From the IMG/VR virus record IMGVR_UViG_3300003702_000014, positions 1-47,543 of that record: a stretch of 47,543 nt of DNA; one strand, given 5' to 3'. The number at the start of each line of letters is the position of its first letter. Position 1 is the stretch's first letter. Below the pieces are notes generated by a model. It did not search any database. It was given only the letters and a program-made list of their open reading frames with translations, and was not told where the DNA came from. Of this stretch, positions 38,995 through 47,174 are shown in pieces. This stretch comes from a virus. The position numbers and the translations under genes were made by a program.

Positions 38995-40511
38995 TGTGTG
39001 GATTCGTAGGAACAACTAATCATAACTTAGTAAGGTTAATGATTCAAAAACAAGAGCATCGAGGTCCTGATGCTCTCGAATTTTGGTCAGATGAAAAATT
39101 TTCTTTTGGACACGCATTACTAGACATCAATGGGGAAAGACAATTACAACCTTATATAACACCTAAAGGCAATGTTCTTTTATTCAATGGGGAAATGTAT
39201 GACACGACAATCCCTAATGATACAGAATGGCTAGGAAAAGCTTTGGATAAGTTTGGCTTTAAGTTTTTAGAACATACAGATTGGCATGGATCTATTGCGT
39301 GGTATTTACCTGCACAGGGAAAACTAGTTCTAATACGAGATCATTTTGGAGCTAAGCCTCTGTGGTGGTATTGGGACGGTAAAACATTTGAATTTAGTAC
39401 TAGTTTGAAATCTTTTATTCATAAAGAAATAGACGATAAAATTTTAACACCAAAGTTATTAAAAAATACTCAACTAATGGGCGATACTAGTATGTATAAA
39501 CATACTCATAAGGTTGAAGCAGGAGGTTGGTTAGAGTTTGATTTAAATAATAATTTTAGGGGAGATAGAAAAAATTTATGGACTTACTATGATATCAAAT
39601 CAGAACCGCTAGATACTGCAGAATTTAGATACAACATTAAAAAATCAATTCATAAGGTTGCTAAAAATATAAATAAGACAGCACTTTTTTTAAGTGGTGG
39701 AATGGACAGTACGCTTGTTGCTTCTATTTTGCGGGATTCTGAAGTAGACATTGAAGTTTTTACTTGTGGTTATAATGTAAAACAAAAAGGGCATTATTGG
39801 GCACATCATGATTTTAATTGGGAATCTAATATGGCAGTTAAAACAGCTAAAGAATATGGATATAAAGTTCATAGAGTAGTTCTAGAACGAGATGATAGAT
39901 TCAGTTTAGGAAAGATGTGGTTAGCAAATACACATTATTTGTGGTCAGATCATAATAGAACAGCTCCTCGCTATCTTTTATGTAAGGCAGCTGCAAATGC
40001 AGGGTGTAAAGTAGTACTTACAGGGGATAGTGGAGATGAGTTGTTTACAGGATATATTCATCATTTACCTAGATTTGATCCAGAGTATTGTAAAAACCAA
40101 GTAGAATATTTTAAAACTCAAAGATGGTTTCCCTCTCATGCCTTTGGTGATGATATGATGAACAATACTTTATTTGCAGATTTATTATGCACTTCTGAAC
40201 AAAATGTTTTAGCAACAGATCAAACTGCTGGAATGTTTGGAATGGAAAGTAGAATTCCTTTATTGACTCAAAGTTTTGCTAAGTATGTATTAAGTATTAT
40301 GGGTAGAGTTAAATTTCGACAGACCAAAAAATACAGAAAAGGAACAAACAAATTTTTAATGAGAGAAGTGATGAGAGATTATTTACCTGATCATGTGAGA
40401 AATAGAAAAACAAAAGTAGGTTGGTCAAGCCCATGGGATAATAACCACCCCGAGTTAAGTCCCCGATGGAAAGGACAAGATCTACATTTTTTAAAACAAC
40501 TGAGTAGATGA
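38994..40511 (+). CDS. asnB: asparagine synthase (glutamine-hydrolysing), 505 aa
   Basis: Cys2 in MCGFVG is the glutaminase nucleophile, with HRGPDALEFW and FNGEMYD following. The synthase half has the PP-loop LFLSGGMDST (near 231-240) and LTGDSGDELFTGY. It forms asparagine or a similar amide from aspartate, glutamine and ATP. Phage AsnB-like proteins may amidate other carboxylates, including in peptide or sugar modification. The gene sits at the end of the second cargo island. Confidence 0.9.
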   Translation: MCGFVGTTNHNLVRLMIQKQEHRGPDALEFWSDEKFSFGHALLDINGERQLQPYITPKGNVLLFNGEMYDTTIPNDTEWLGKALDKFGFKFLEHTDWHGSIAWYLPAQGKLVLIRDHFGAKPLWWYWDGKTFEFSTSLKSFIHKEIDDKILTPKLLKNTQLMGDTSMYKHTHKVEAGGWLEFDLNNNFRGDRKNLWTYYDIKSEPLDTAEFRYNIKKSIHKVAKNINKTALFLSGGMDSTLVASILRDSEVDIEVFTCGYNVKQKGHYWAHHDFNWESNMAVKTAKEYGYKVHRVVLERDDRFSLGKMWLANTHYLWSDHNRTAPRYLLCKAAANAGCKVVLTGDSGDELFTGYIHHLPRFDPEYCKNQVEYFKTQRWFPSHAFGDDMMNNTLFADLLCTSEQNVLATDQTAGMFGMESRIPLLTQSFAKYVLSIMGRVKFRQTKKYRKGTNKFLMREVMRDYLPDHVRNRKTKVGWSSPWDNNHPELSPRWKGQDLHFLKQLSR

Positions 40512-41788
40512 AAGCAGTATTTAGTAACAGAATACAAATAGAAGGTAGTCCTACTTTACTACAAGAAATGGAAGAAGAACTGACTTATACTATACCGCCT
40601 AGGATTCCGAGTGATCCTCCTATGGTCATAAAAACAATTAGACCTTTAAGAAAGGGGTTGGTTTCTATTCCAATGGGAAGAATAGATTTAATCCCAGAAG
40701 AATACGAAGTTGTAGATAAACGGGTTAAAGTGCCAATTAACTTTCCTGATTTTAAGTTCACTTTAAGAGAGAGTCAAAAGTGGTGTTACAACCAAGTAGA
40801 TGACTGTGCTATAATTAACGCTTGGGTTAGTTGGGGAAAGACAATAACGGCTTTAGCAATAGCTAAGAAGCTTGGTCAAAGAACGCTTATTGTAACTCAT
40901 ACTACTAATCTAAGAAATCAGTGGGAAAAAGAAGCATTTAAAGCCTTTGGAATCCCTGCAGGCAGAATAGGAAGCGGAGTGTTTAATGTTGAGGAACCTA
41001 TTTGTGTGGGGAATATTCAAACTTTATACCGCAGAATCCCAGACATCAAACAACATTTTGGAACTGTAATTTTAGATGAGATGCATCACGTTAGTAGTCC
41101 TACTTTTACTAGAATTATAGATGAAATGCCTGCCAGATATAAGATAGGCTTGACAGGCACGTTAGAAAGAAAAGATGGTCGACATGTAGTCTTTAGGGAC
41201 TATTTTGGGCACAATGTTTTAAAACCTCCTAAAGAAAATTATATGACTCCAAAAGTTCATATAATTAAATCAGAAGTAAGATTTCTAGATGGATCTTATA
41301 CACCATGGGCTGAGAGAGTTAATCATCTAGTAAATACAGAAGAATATATACATAGTATAAGTTTGATTGCTGCTAAATATGCAGCCGAAGGACATAAAGT
41401 ATTAGTAGTATCGGACAGAGTTGCATTTCTAAAAGTTTGTCATAGACTAGTAGGAAATAAATCAGTTTGTATTACAGGAGAAATGGACTTTATTGAACGA
41501 GACAAAACTATGAAATTAATTGGGAAATCTAAAAATATACTGTTTGGAACACAAGCAATATTTTCAGAAGGTATATCTTTAGATGATCTTAGTTGTTTAG
41601 TATTAGGTACACCAGTAAATAATGAACCCTTACTAACACAGTTGATTGGTAGAATAATAAGACAGAAAGAAGGTAAGTTACAACCTGTTGTTGTAGATAT
41701 TAATCTTAAAGGTAAAACAGCTACTAGACAGGCAAATGCCCGAATGGGTTATTATATAAAACAAGATTATAAGGTTAGAGTATTATGA
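40508..41788 (+). CDS. SF2 helicase, UvsW/T5-D10-like, 426 aa
   Basis: The SF2 motifs are VSWGKTITALAIAK (motif I, 107-120), LDEMHHVS (motif II), LTGTLERKDG (motif III) and QLIGRIIRQK (motif VI). Motif I has SWGKT instead of GxGKT. Such helicases remodel forks and branched DNA in T4 (UvsW) and T5 (D10). Its place after the polymerase suits a recombination or fork-restart role. Confidence 0.88.
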   Translation: MKAVFSNRIQIEGSPTLLQEMEEELTYTIPPRIPSDPPMVIKTIRPLRKGLVSIPMGRIDLIPEEYEVVDKRVKVPINFPDFKFTLRESQKWCYNQVDDCAIINAWVSWGKTITALAIAKKLGQRTLIVTHTTNLRNQWEKEAFKAFGIPAGRIGSGVFNVEEPICVGNIQTLYRRIPDIKQHFGTVILDEMHHVSSPTFTRIIDEMPARYKIGLTGTLERKDGRHVVFRDYFGHNVLKPPKENYMTPKVHIIKSEVRFLDGSYTPWAERVNHLVNTEEYIHSISLIAAKYAAEGHKVLVVSDRVAFLKVCHRLVGNKSVCITGEMDFIERDKTMKLIGKSKNILFGTQAIFSEGISLDDLSCLVLGTPVNNEPLLTQLIGRIIRQKEGKLQPVVVDINLKGKTATRQANARMGYYIKQDYKVRVL

Positions 41789-41874
41789 AAGCATTTGGAG
41801 GGAATGTGTTGAGCAGAGAAAAAATAGTGCTTGACAAACGCTTCGATTTTTGGTATAATAATGATATATTATAA
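41785..41874 (+). CDS. possible 29-residue protein across a promoter
   Basis: ATGA junction with the helicase opens 29 codons (MKAFGGNVLSREKIVLDKRF...). The frame covers the whole promoter at 41821-41859, so it may be translated from upstream messages or be accidental. Confidence 0.3.
   Translation: MKAFGGNVLSREKIVLDKRFDFWYNNDIL
41821..41866 (+). promoter_or_regulatory. sigma-70-type promoter before ssb and sbcDC
   Basis: AAAATAGTGC (41821-41830), TTGACA (41831-41836), 17 bases, TATAAT (41854-41859). The predicted start near 41866 lies just after the ATG at 41861, so it most likely serves the single-strand binding protein and downstream genes. Confidence 0.85.
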
Positions 41875-42250
41875 TTGGAAAAAGATTGTAGAAGCGAGTC
41901 AAGGAAACGTTGGTGACATAATTACAATCCTTAGAATAATTACATACAAAATAACACCTAAGAATTATTATGATAAAACATTTAAGTTTTATGAAAAGAA
42001 TTTTGGAGGGAGTAGTTTTCTGATATACCCAGAAGAACTACTAACTACTGGACGCGCTCAATATAGCGATAGAGAAGTAGCGGAGTATGCAGGCGTCGCA
42101 TCCTTCCGTAACTATCACGAGTTTGTCCGCAATAAAGACGCTAGATTAGACCTCATTTTCTGTAAAGTTAATGAGGACATTATAGAAAAAAACAGACTGC
42201 TCGAAATTAGAGAGGGGTATATTGTCTTTAAATTTGAGGAGACAAATTAG
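41861..42250 (+). CDS. hypothetical protein, 129 aa
   Basis: MIYYNWKKIVEASQGNVGDI opens a mixed alpha/beta protein with KNFGGSSFLIYPEELLT and YSDREVAEYAGVASFRNY. The ATG is two bases from the -10 box. The message from the local promoter would start after this ATG, so expression probably depends on read-through. No family is recognised. Confidence 0.65.
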   Translation: MIYYNWKKIVEASQGNVGDIITILRIITYKITPKNYYDKTFKFYEKNFGGSSFLIYPEELLTTGRAQYSDREVAEYAGVASFRNYHEFVRNKDARLDLIFCKVNEDIIEKNRLLEIREGYIVFKFEETN

Positions 42251-42260
42251 GAGAAGAATT

Positions 42261-42887
42261 ATGGCTATTAGCTTTAATACAACCAAGGGCTCTGCCCAAA
42301 AATCAAAAATTGAAACCTACAATTTTTCAGCGAGAGAAGATCATAAAGTTCGTTTAATAGGCGACTTGCTTCCTCGTTATGTTTATTGGGTTAAAGGTGA
42401 AAACAACAAAAATATTCCTATGGAATGTTTGTCGTTTGACAGAACAACTGAAACCTTTAACAACAAAGAACACGATCACGTTCGTGATTTCTTCCCTGCT
42501 TTAAAATGCGGTTGGGCATATGCTGTCCAAGGCATTGATTACTCTGACAATAAAGTCAAAGTAGTTAATCTAAAAAGGAAACTTTTTGACCAAATTTTAG
42601 TTGCTATGGAAGACTTAGGTGATCCAACTAGTTATGACACTGGTTGGGACGTTTATTTCAAACGTTTAAAAACTGGACCGCAGGTCTTTAATGTGGAGTA
42701 TCAATTACAGGCACTCAAATGTAAGCCTCGTGCTTTAGAAGATTGGGAAAATGAATTAGTTGCAGAACTAAAGTCTATGGACGACGTTCTCCCAAGACCT
42801 ACAGTAGACGCTCAATTAGAGTTACTTAAAAGGATTACTGCACAGGATCAAGCGGAAACTGTTGATGAAGAATTTGACGTAGCATGA
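42261..42887 (+). CDS. ssb: single-stranded DNA-binding protein, gp32-like, 208 aa
   Basis: AGGAG lies before the ATG. The product has an OB-like core (HKVRLIGDLLPRYVYWVKG; GWAYAVQGIDYSDNKVKVVN; YDTGWDVYFKRLKTG) and an acidic C-terminal tail (DQAETVDEEFDVA) typical of SSBs that recruit partners. There is no gp32 zinc motif. Position between the SF2 helicase and SbcDC supports a replication and recombination role. Confidence 0.75.
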   Translation: MAISFNTTKGSAQKSKIETYNFSAREDHKVRLIGDLLPRYVYWVKGENNKNIPMECLSFDRTTETFNNKEHDHVRDFFPALKCGWAYAVQGIDYSDNKVKVVNLKRKLFDQILVAMEDLGDPTSYDTGWDVYFKRLKTGPQVFNVEYQLQALKCKPRALEDWENELVAELKSMDDVLPRPTVDAQLELLKRITAQDQAETVDEEFDVA

Positions 42888-43831
42888 TCTTATTCACAGC
42901 TGACTGGCACTTAAAGCTAGGACAAAAGAATGTTCCTATAGAATGGGCGTGTGCCCGCTATAAAATGTTCTTTGAACTAATTAGAGAGTTAGAAAATGAC
43001 TGTGATAGACATATCATAGGTGGGGACTTGTTTGATCGAGTCCCCTCCATGGATGAACTTACTCTTTATTTTGATTTTATTAGTGGTATTACGATACCTA
43101 CTTTAATTTATGACGGAAATCATGAAGCGACTAGGAAAAATAATACTTTCTTTACAAATCTTAAGAAAGCTACATCAGATATAAACCCGTTAGTAGAAAT
43201 TATAGATACTACTTATACGGAAGATGACTGGGCAATACTGCCCTATGCTGACTTACATAGAAAAGGCAGTATAGAGGCGATAGATGCCCAAATTCTTTTT
43301 ACTCATGTTCGTGGAGAGATACCACCTCATGTAGTACCAGAAGTGAAGTTGGATAGATTTGACAAGTTTAATACTGTCTTCGCAGGAGATTTACATGCCC
43401 ACGAGAATACTCAACGGAATATTGTATACCCTGGTAGTCCAATGACAACTTCTTTTCACAGAAGTCGGGTTAAGACGGGTTGTCTATTGATTGATAAGGA
43501 TTGGTCTTGGGAATGGAGGGAACTTAAGTTACCTCAATTAATCCGTAAAACAGTAGACAATCCCGATCTTATGATTCAAACAACCTTTGATCATACGATA
43601 TACGAATTAGAAGGAGATATTCAAGACTTAGCAAAAATTAAGAACTCTGATCTCTTAGATAAGAAAGTAATAAAACGACAAGTAGAAGCACGACTTAATT
43701 TAACTGCAGATATGACTATCGGAGATGAATTGGTATTGTATCTACAAGAGATATTAAATCTAGACAACACTAAAATTAAAAATATAATAGGAGTATTCAA
43801 TGATTATTCTACAGAAGTTACGTTGGGATAA
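42884..43831 (+). CDS. sbcD: SbcD/Mre11-like nuclease subunit (gp47-like), 315 aa
   Basis: The phosphoesterase motifs D7-x-H9 (TADWHL), GGDLFDR (46-52), GNHE (78-81), THVRGE and AGDLHAH hold two metal ions. With the SbcC partner it would process DNA ends for recombination-dependent replication, as gp47 in T4 and its T5 counterpart do. ATGA junction with ssb. Confidence 0.9.
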   Translation: MILFTADWHLKLGQKNVPIEWACARYKMFFELIRELENDCDRHIIGGDLFDRVPSMDELTLYFDFISGITIPTLIYDGNHEATRKNNTFFTNLKKATSDINPLVEIIDTTYTEDDWAILPYADLHRKGSIEAIDAQILFTHVRGEIPPHVVPEVKLDRFDKFNTVFAGDLHAHENTQRNIVYPGSPMTTSFHRSRVKTGCLLIDKDWSWEWRELKLPQLIRKTVDNPDLMIQTTFDHTIYELEGDIQDLAKIKNSDLLDKKVIKRQVEARLNLTADMTIGDELVLYLQEILNLDNTKIKNIIGVFNDYSTEVTLG

Positions 43832-45650
43832 CTGCTTCTCCTATGGTAAGGATAATGAAATAGATTTAGATAATGCTACTTTAACTCAGTTAGTAGGAAC
43901 TAATGGAGTAGGTAAGTCCTCTGTTCCACTTATTCTTGAAGAAGTAATGTTTAACAAGAATAGTAAAAATGTGAAGAAAGCAGATATTGCTAACCGTTAT
44001 ATAAATAATGGCTATGATATTAGTTTAGATTTTAATGTTGATGGAGATAGTTATAATATAACAGTATCAAGACGAGCAGGTTTAAAGTGTAAATTGACAA
44101 AAAACGGAGAAGATATAAGTAGTCATACAGCGATGAATACTTATAAAACTTTGCAAGAACTATTAGGTATTGACTTTAAAACTTTTACCCAATTAGTTTA
44201 TCAAAATACAAATTCAAGTTTACAGTTTTTAACTGCTACTGATACTAATAGGAAGAAGTTCCTAATTGATTTACTAAAATTGGATGATTATGTTACATTC
44301 TTTGAAAGATTTAAAGGAGCTGTAAGGGAAACTTCCTTAGAAATTGCAAAGCTAAACGCAAAAATTGAGACAATCGTAAAATGGTTAACAGACAACAAAT
44401 TGGAGAGTATGACACTACTATCGAAAGTGGATTTACCAAAAGTTGAAGAAAAAGACGAAAAGAAACTGCGTTCTCTCCATCTCGAATTTGAAAATATCTC
44501 GGAGAAAAATCGAAAAATAAATTATAATAATAACTTACTGAATAGGTTAAAATCAATTAATGTTGAATACGCACAAAGTATGTTAGAAAAATATCCAGAG
44601 ATGCAACCAACACAAGAATTGGTTTCTGGATTAGGTGGTTTGGAATCTCAAAGAGAAAGAGAGTTAGATATGAGTGAAAAATATCAAACTCTTAAAGAGG
44701 CAGAATTTCAACAATGCCCTACTTGTGAACAAGAAATAGATATGCAATTTGTTGATAGTCAGTATAAAAAACATATTAACAAAGCAAACGATATTTTATA
44801 TAAATCTTCACAAGATAGCAATAAGCTAGAGGAACTAGAAAATGAAAATCAAATACATAGGCAGGCAGCCCGAAACATCTCAGACTGGGAAACAGTATTC
44901 AGGGGCATTGACACTAGCCTCCCAACGAGAGTACTTGACAAAGAGAAAGTGGAAAGTCAAATACGAGAGTTGGAAGACGAAGTTAAAGCAGCTAGGGAAA
45001 CGCTCGAAGGAATAGTAGATGAGAACATCAGACGAGAAAGACACAATACTAGAATTAGTATTATTGGAGAACAGACTACAGACTTTGAAACAGAACTGGC
45101 TGGAATCACAGATACTCTTGGAAACATCGAAGATAAACTTTCAGTTCTTGAGGTTCTTAAAAAGGCATTTAGCACAAATGGACTTTTGGCATACAAAATC
45201 GAATCCTTGGTTAAAGAACTAGAGTCCTTAACTAATGAGTATTTGGCAGAATTTAGTGATGGACGATTTTCTATCAATTTTGTGGTGGAGAACGATAAGC
45301 TCAATGTAGAAGTTGGGGATAATGGTAAAATTATAGATATATTAGCCCTGTCTAGTGGAGAACTAGCTAGAGTTAATATTGCTACATTAGTAGCTATTAG
45401 AAAGCTAATGACTTCTATTAGTAGAAGTCAAATCAATGTGTTGTTCCTTGATGAAGTGAACCAAGCACTTGATGAAGCAGGTAAGGAGAAAGTCGTAGAG
45501 ATACTCCTTAAAGAAGAAACACTTAATACATTTTTAGTTTCTCATGGGTGGACACACCCATTACTTGAGAAAATAGAGATCCTTAAGGAAGATAACATAA
45601 GTTACTTGGAAGCATATCATCTTCCAAGACAGATGCGTGGAAACGCATAA
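43800..45650 (+). CDS. sbcC: SbcC/Rad50-like ATPase (gp46-like), 616 aa
   Basis: GTNGVGKSS (33-41) is Walker A, CPTCEQE near 306 the zinc hook, LSSGELARVN near 516 the ABC signature, and INVLFLDEVNQALDEA near 547 Walker B. Coiled coils flank the hook. It forms the end-processing complex with SbcD. AGGAG precedes its ATG inside the sbcD 3' end. It is shorter than bacterial SbcC, as is usual for phages. Confidence 0.92.
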   Translation: MIILQKLRWDNCFSYGKDNEIDLDNATLTQLVGTNGVGKSSVPLILEEVMFNKNSKNVKKADIANRYINNGYDISLDFNVDGDSYNITVSRRAGLKCKLTKNGEDISSHTAMNTYKTLQELLGIDFKTFTQLVYQNTNSSLQFLTATDTNRKKFLIDLLKLDDYVTFFERFKGAVRETSLEIAKLNAKIETIVKWLTDNKLESMTLLSKVDLPKVEEKDEKKLRSLHLEFENISEKNRKINYNNNLLNRLKSINVEYAQSMLEKYPEMQPTQELVSGLGGLESQRERELDMSEKYQTLKEAEFQQCPTCEQEIDMQFVDSQYKKHINKANDILYKSSQDSNKLEELENENQIHRQAARNISDWETVFRGIDTSLPTRVLDKEKVESQIRELEDEVKAARETLEGIVDENIRRERHNTRISIIGEQTTDFETELAGITDTLGNIEDKLSVLEVLKKAFSTNGLLAYKIESLVKELESLTNEYLAEFSDGRFSINFVVENDKLNVEVGDNGKIIDILALSSGELARVNIATLVAIRKLMTSISRSQINVLFLDEVNQALDEAGKEKVVEILLKEETLNTFLVSHGWTHPLLEKIEILKEDNISYLEAYHLPRQMRGNA

Positions 45651-45665
45651 AGGAGATATATTATA

Positions 45666-45893
45666 ATGGATTACGAAGGACCAGTAAAAAAGATACTTTC
45701 AAAACAGTTAGGAATAGAATACGATAGTGTCAAAGGAAACCTTATTGACGATATGGGTGCTGACTCACTAGATTTAGTAGAAGTAGTAATGGTATTAGAA
45801 GATGAGTTTGGAATTGAAATTCCTGATGAAGAAGCCGAAAACTTGAAGACGTTTGAACAAATTGTAGATTACATTTCAAAGAACGCTTCTTAA
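45666..45893 (+). CDS. acpP: acyl carrier protein, 75 aa
   Basis: S34 in GADSLDLVEVVM is the phosphopantetheine attachment site, within the standard four-helix ACP. AAGGAG lies 10 bases from the ATG. ACP carries acyl chains for fatty acid or lipid A synthesis. It sits between sbcC and a nuclease gene, an unusual place, and may be a host gene acquired to steer lipid metabolism or an acylation partner. Confidence 0.93.
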   Translation: MDYEGPVKKILSKQLGIEYDSVKGNLIDDMGADSLDLVEVVMVLEDEFGIEIPDEEAENLKTFEQIVDYISKNAS

Positions 45894-46384
45894 TGGTAAA
45901 TAGTAGAGCAAAAGGTGCAAGAGCAGAAGTACTTGTTGCCAGTATGTTACATAGACATACAGGATTGAATTTTATTCAAACACCTGGCTCTGGTAACGGA
46001 AAGATCAAAGGAGATCTCTATTTACAACATCAACATAATATATTTTTAATAGAAGTGAAGTTTTACAAAGACGATGCAGTCACAAGTAAAGTTTTCACAA
46101 ATAAAAGTAATAACTTTGTGCAATGGTGGGCTAAAACAATAAAACAGGCTCAAGATAATAAGCTAGAGCCTTTATTATTCTACAAAGCTAATCATGCACA
46201 ATTTTTTGTAGCAACAGTAAGAAAACCATTATTCATAACTAAGTATATGTATATATCTTGGCTTGGAGTATATATCATGCTCGCAGAAAAATGGTTGGAA
46301 CACGAAACAACGGAATTTAGTAATGGCAATAGAATTTACGAGCCTTGGAAAGCCAGCCCCGAATGGGAACTTGCTGATAGTTGA
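45893..46384 (+). CDS. Holliday-junction-resolvase-like nuclease, 163 aa
   Basis: SRAKGARAEVLVASMLHRH, then KIKGDLYLQHQHNIFLIEVK has the E ... D ... E-x-K layout of PD-(D/E)XK resolvases. GARAE near residue 8-12 gives the first acidic residue. It would cut branched DNA formed during recombination. It starts one base after the acyl carrier protein stop and overlaps the flap endonuclease gene. Confidence 0.7.
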   Translation: MVNSRAKGARAEVLVASMLHRHTGLNFIQTPGSGNGKIKGDLYLQHQHNIFLIEVKFYKDDAVTSKVFTNKSNNFVQWWAKTIKQAQDNKLEPLLFYKANHAQFFVATVRKPLFITKYMYISWLGVYIMLAEKWLEHETTEFSNGNRIYEPWKASPEWELADS

Positions 46385-47174
46385 TGGTCTCAACTTAGCT
46401 TTCCGATGGAAACACCAGAAAAAAGAATTTTATAAAGCGGAATATGTGGCGACAGTAATAAGTCTAGCCAAATCCTACGACTGTGGAGATATAGTTGTAT
46501 TAGGAGATGGCGGTAGTGACTACCGTAAAGCCATAGATCCCGAATATAAAGCGAATCGTAAAGAACGATACGCAGACCAAACACCTGAAGAAGAACAAGA
46601 ATTTTTAAACTTTCTTGCAGAATTTCAGAAAACAATGGAAGCCTTAACAGATAAAGGCTTTTTAACAATTAAGTATCAAGGCGTAGAAGCAGATGATATT
46701 GCAGCAATAATATGTCTCGCAAGAGAAGAAATTGGTCTGAATAACATTTGGCTAGTAAGCTCTGATAAAGATTGGGATCTTCTAGTAAATGAGAACATAT
46801 CACGGTTTTCAACCGTAACTAGAAAAGAAACAACAATGGGAAATTGGGACGAGCATTATGACTTTGATCCAGAATATTACTTGACTTTCAAGTGCTTAAC
46901 TGGAGATAAAGGAGATAACGTTCCCGGAGTTAATGGAATCGGTCCGAAACGAGCAGCAGGCGTAATCGAAGATTATGGAGATGTTTTTGATATTATGAGT
47001 TCTCTACCGATAGATAGCAAATATAAATTCATGCAAAACTTAAACGAGTTTGGAATGGATAAACTTGCTACTAATGTAGAACTAATGGATTTAACATACA
47101 GCCCTGATGAACAAGTATGTGGACGACAGAAAGAAATTATACGATTAGTGGAGAATCATGTCAGTAAAAATTGA
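46323..47174 (+). CDS. 5'-3' exonuclease/flap endonuclease, T5 D15-like, 283 aa
   Basis: D21 in LLIVDGLNLAFRWK, GVEADDIAAIICL and SSDKDWDLLV are PIN/FEN metal sites; GDKGDNVPGVNGIGPKRAA is the H3TH DNA-binding turn. It would remove RNA primers and flaps, the function missing from the polymerase. The ATG at 46323 lies inside the resolvase gene. T5 has the same gene at the end of its replication block. Confidence 0.9.
   Translation: MAIEFTSLGKPAPNGNLLIVDGLNLAFRWKHQKKEFYKAEYVATVISLAKSYDCGDIVVLGDGGSDYRKAIDPEYKANRKERYADQTPEEEQEFLNFLAEFQKTMEALTDKGFLTIKYQGVEADDIAAIICLAREEIGLNNIWLVSSDKDWDLLVNENISRFSTVTRKETTMGNWDEHYDFDPEYYLTFKCLTGDKGDNVPGVNGIGPKRAAGVIEDYGDVFDIMSSLPIDSKYKFMQNLNEFGMDKLATNVELMDLTYSPDEQVCGRQKEIIRLVENHVSKN

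Noticed and set aside
44934-44965. A TTGACA inside sbcC as a promoter
   Set aside because: No TATAAT-like box lies 16-18 bases downstream, and it is inside a conserved coding region.
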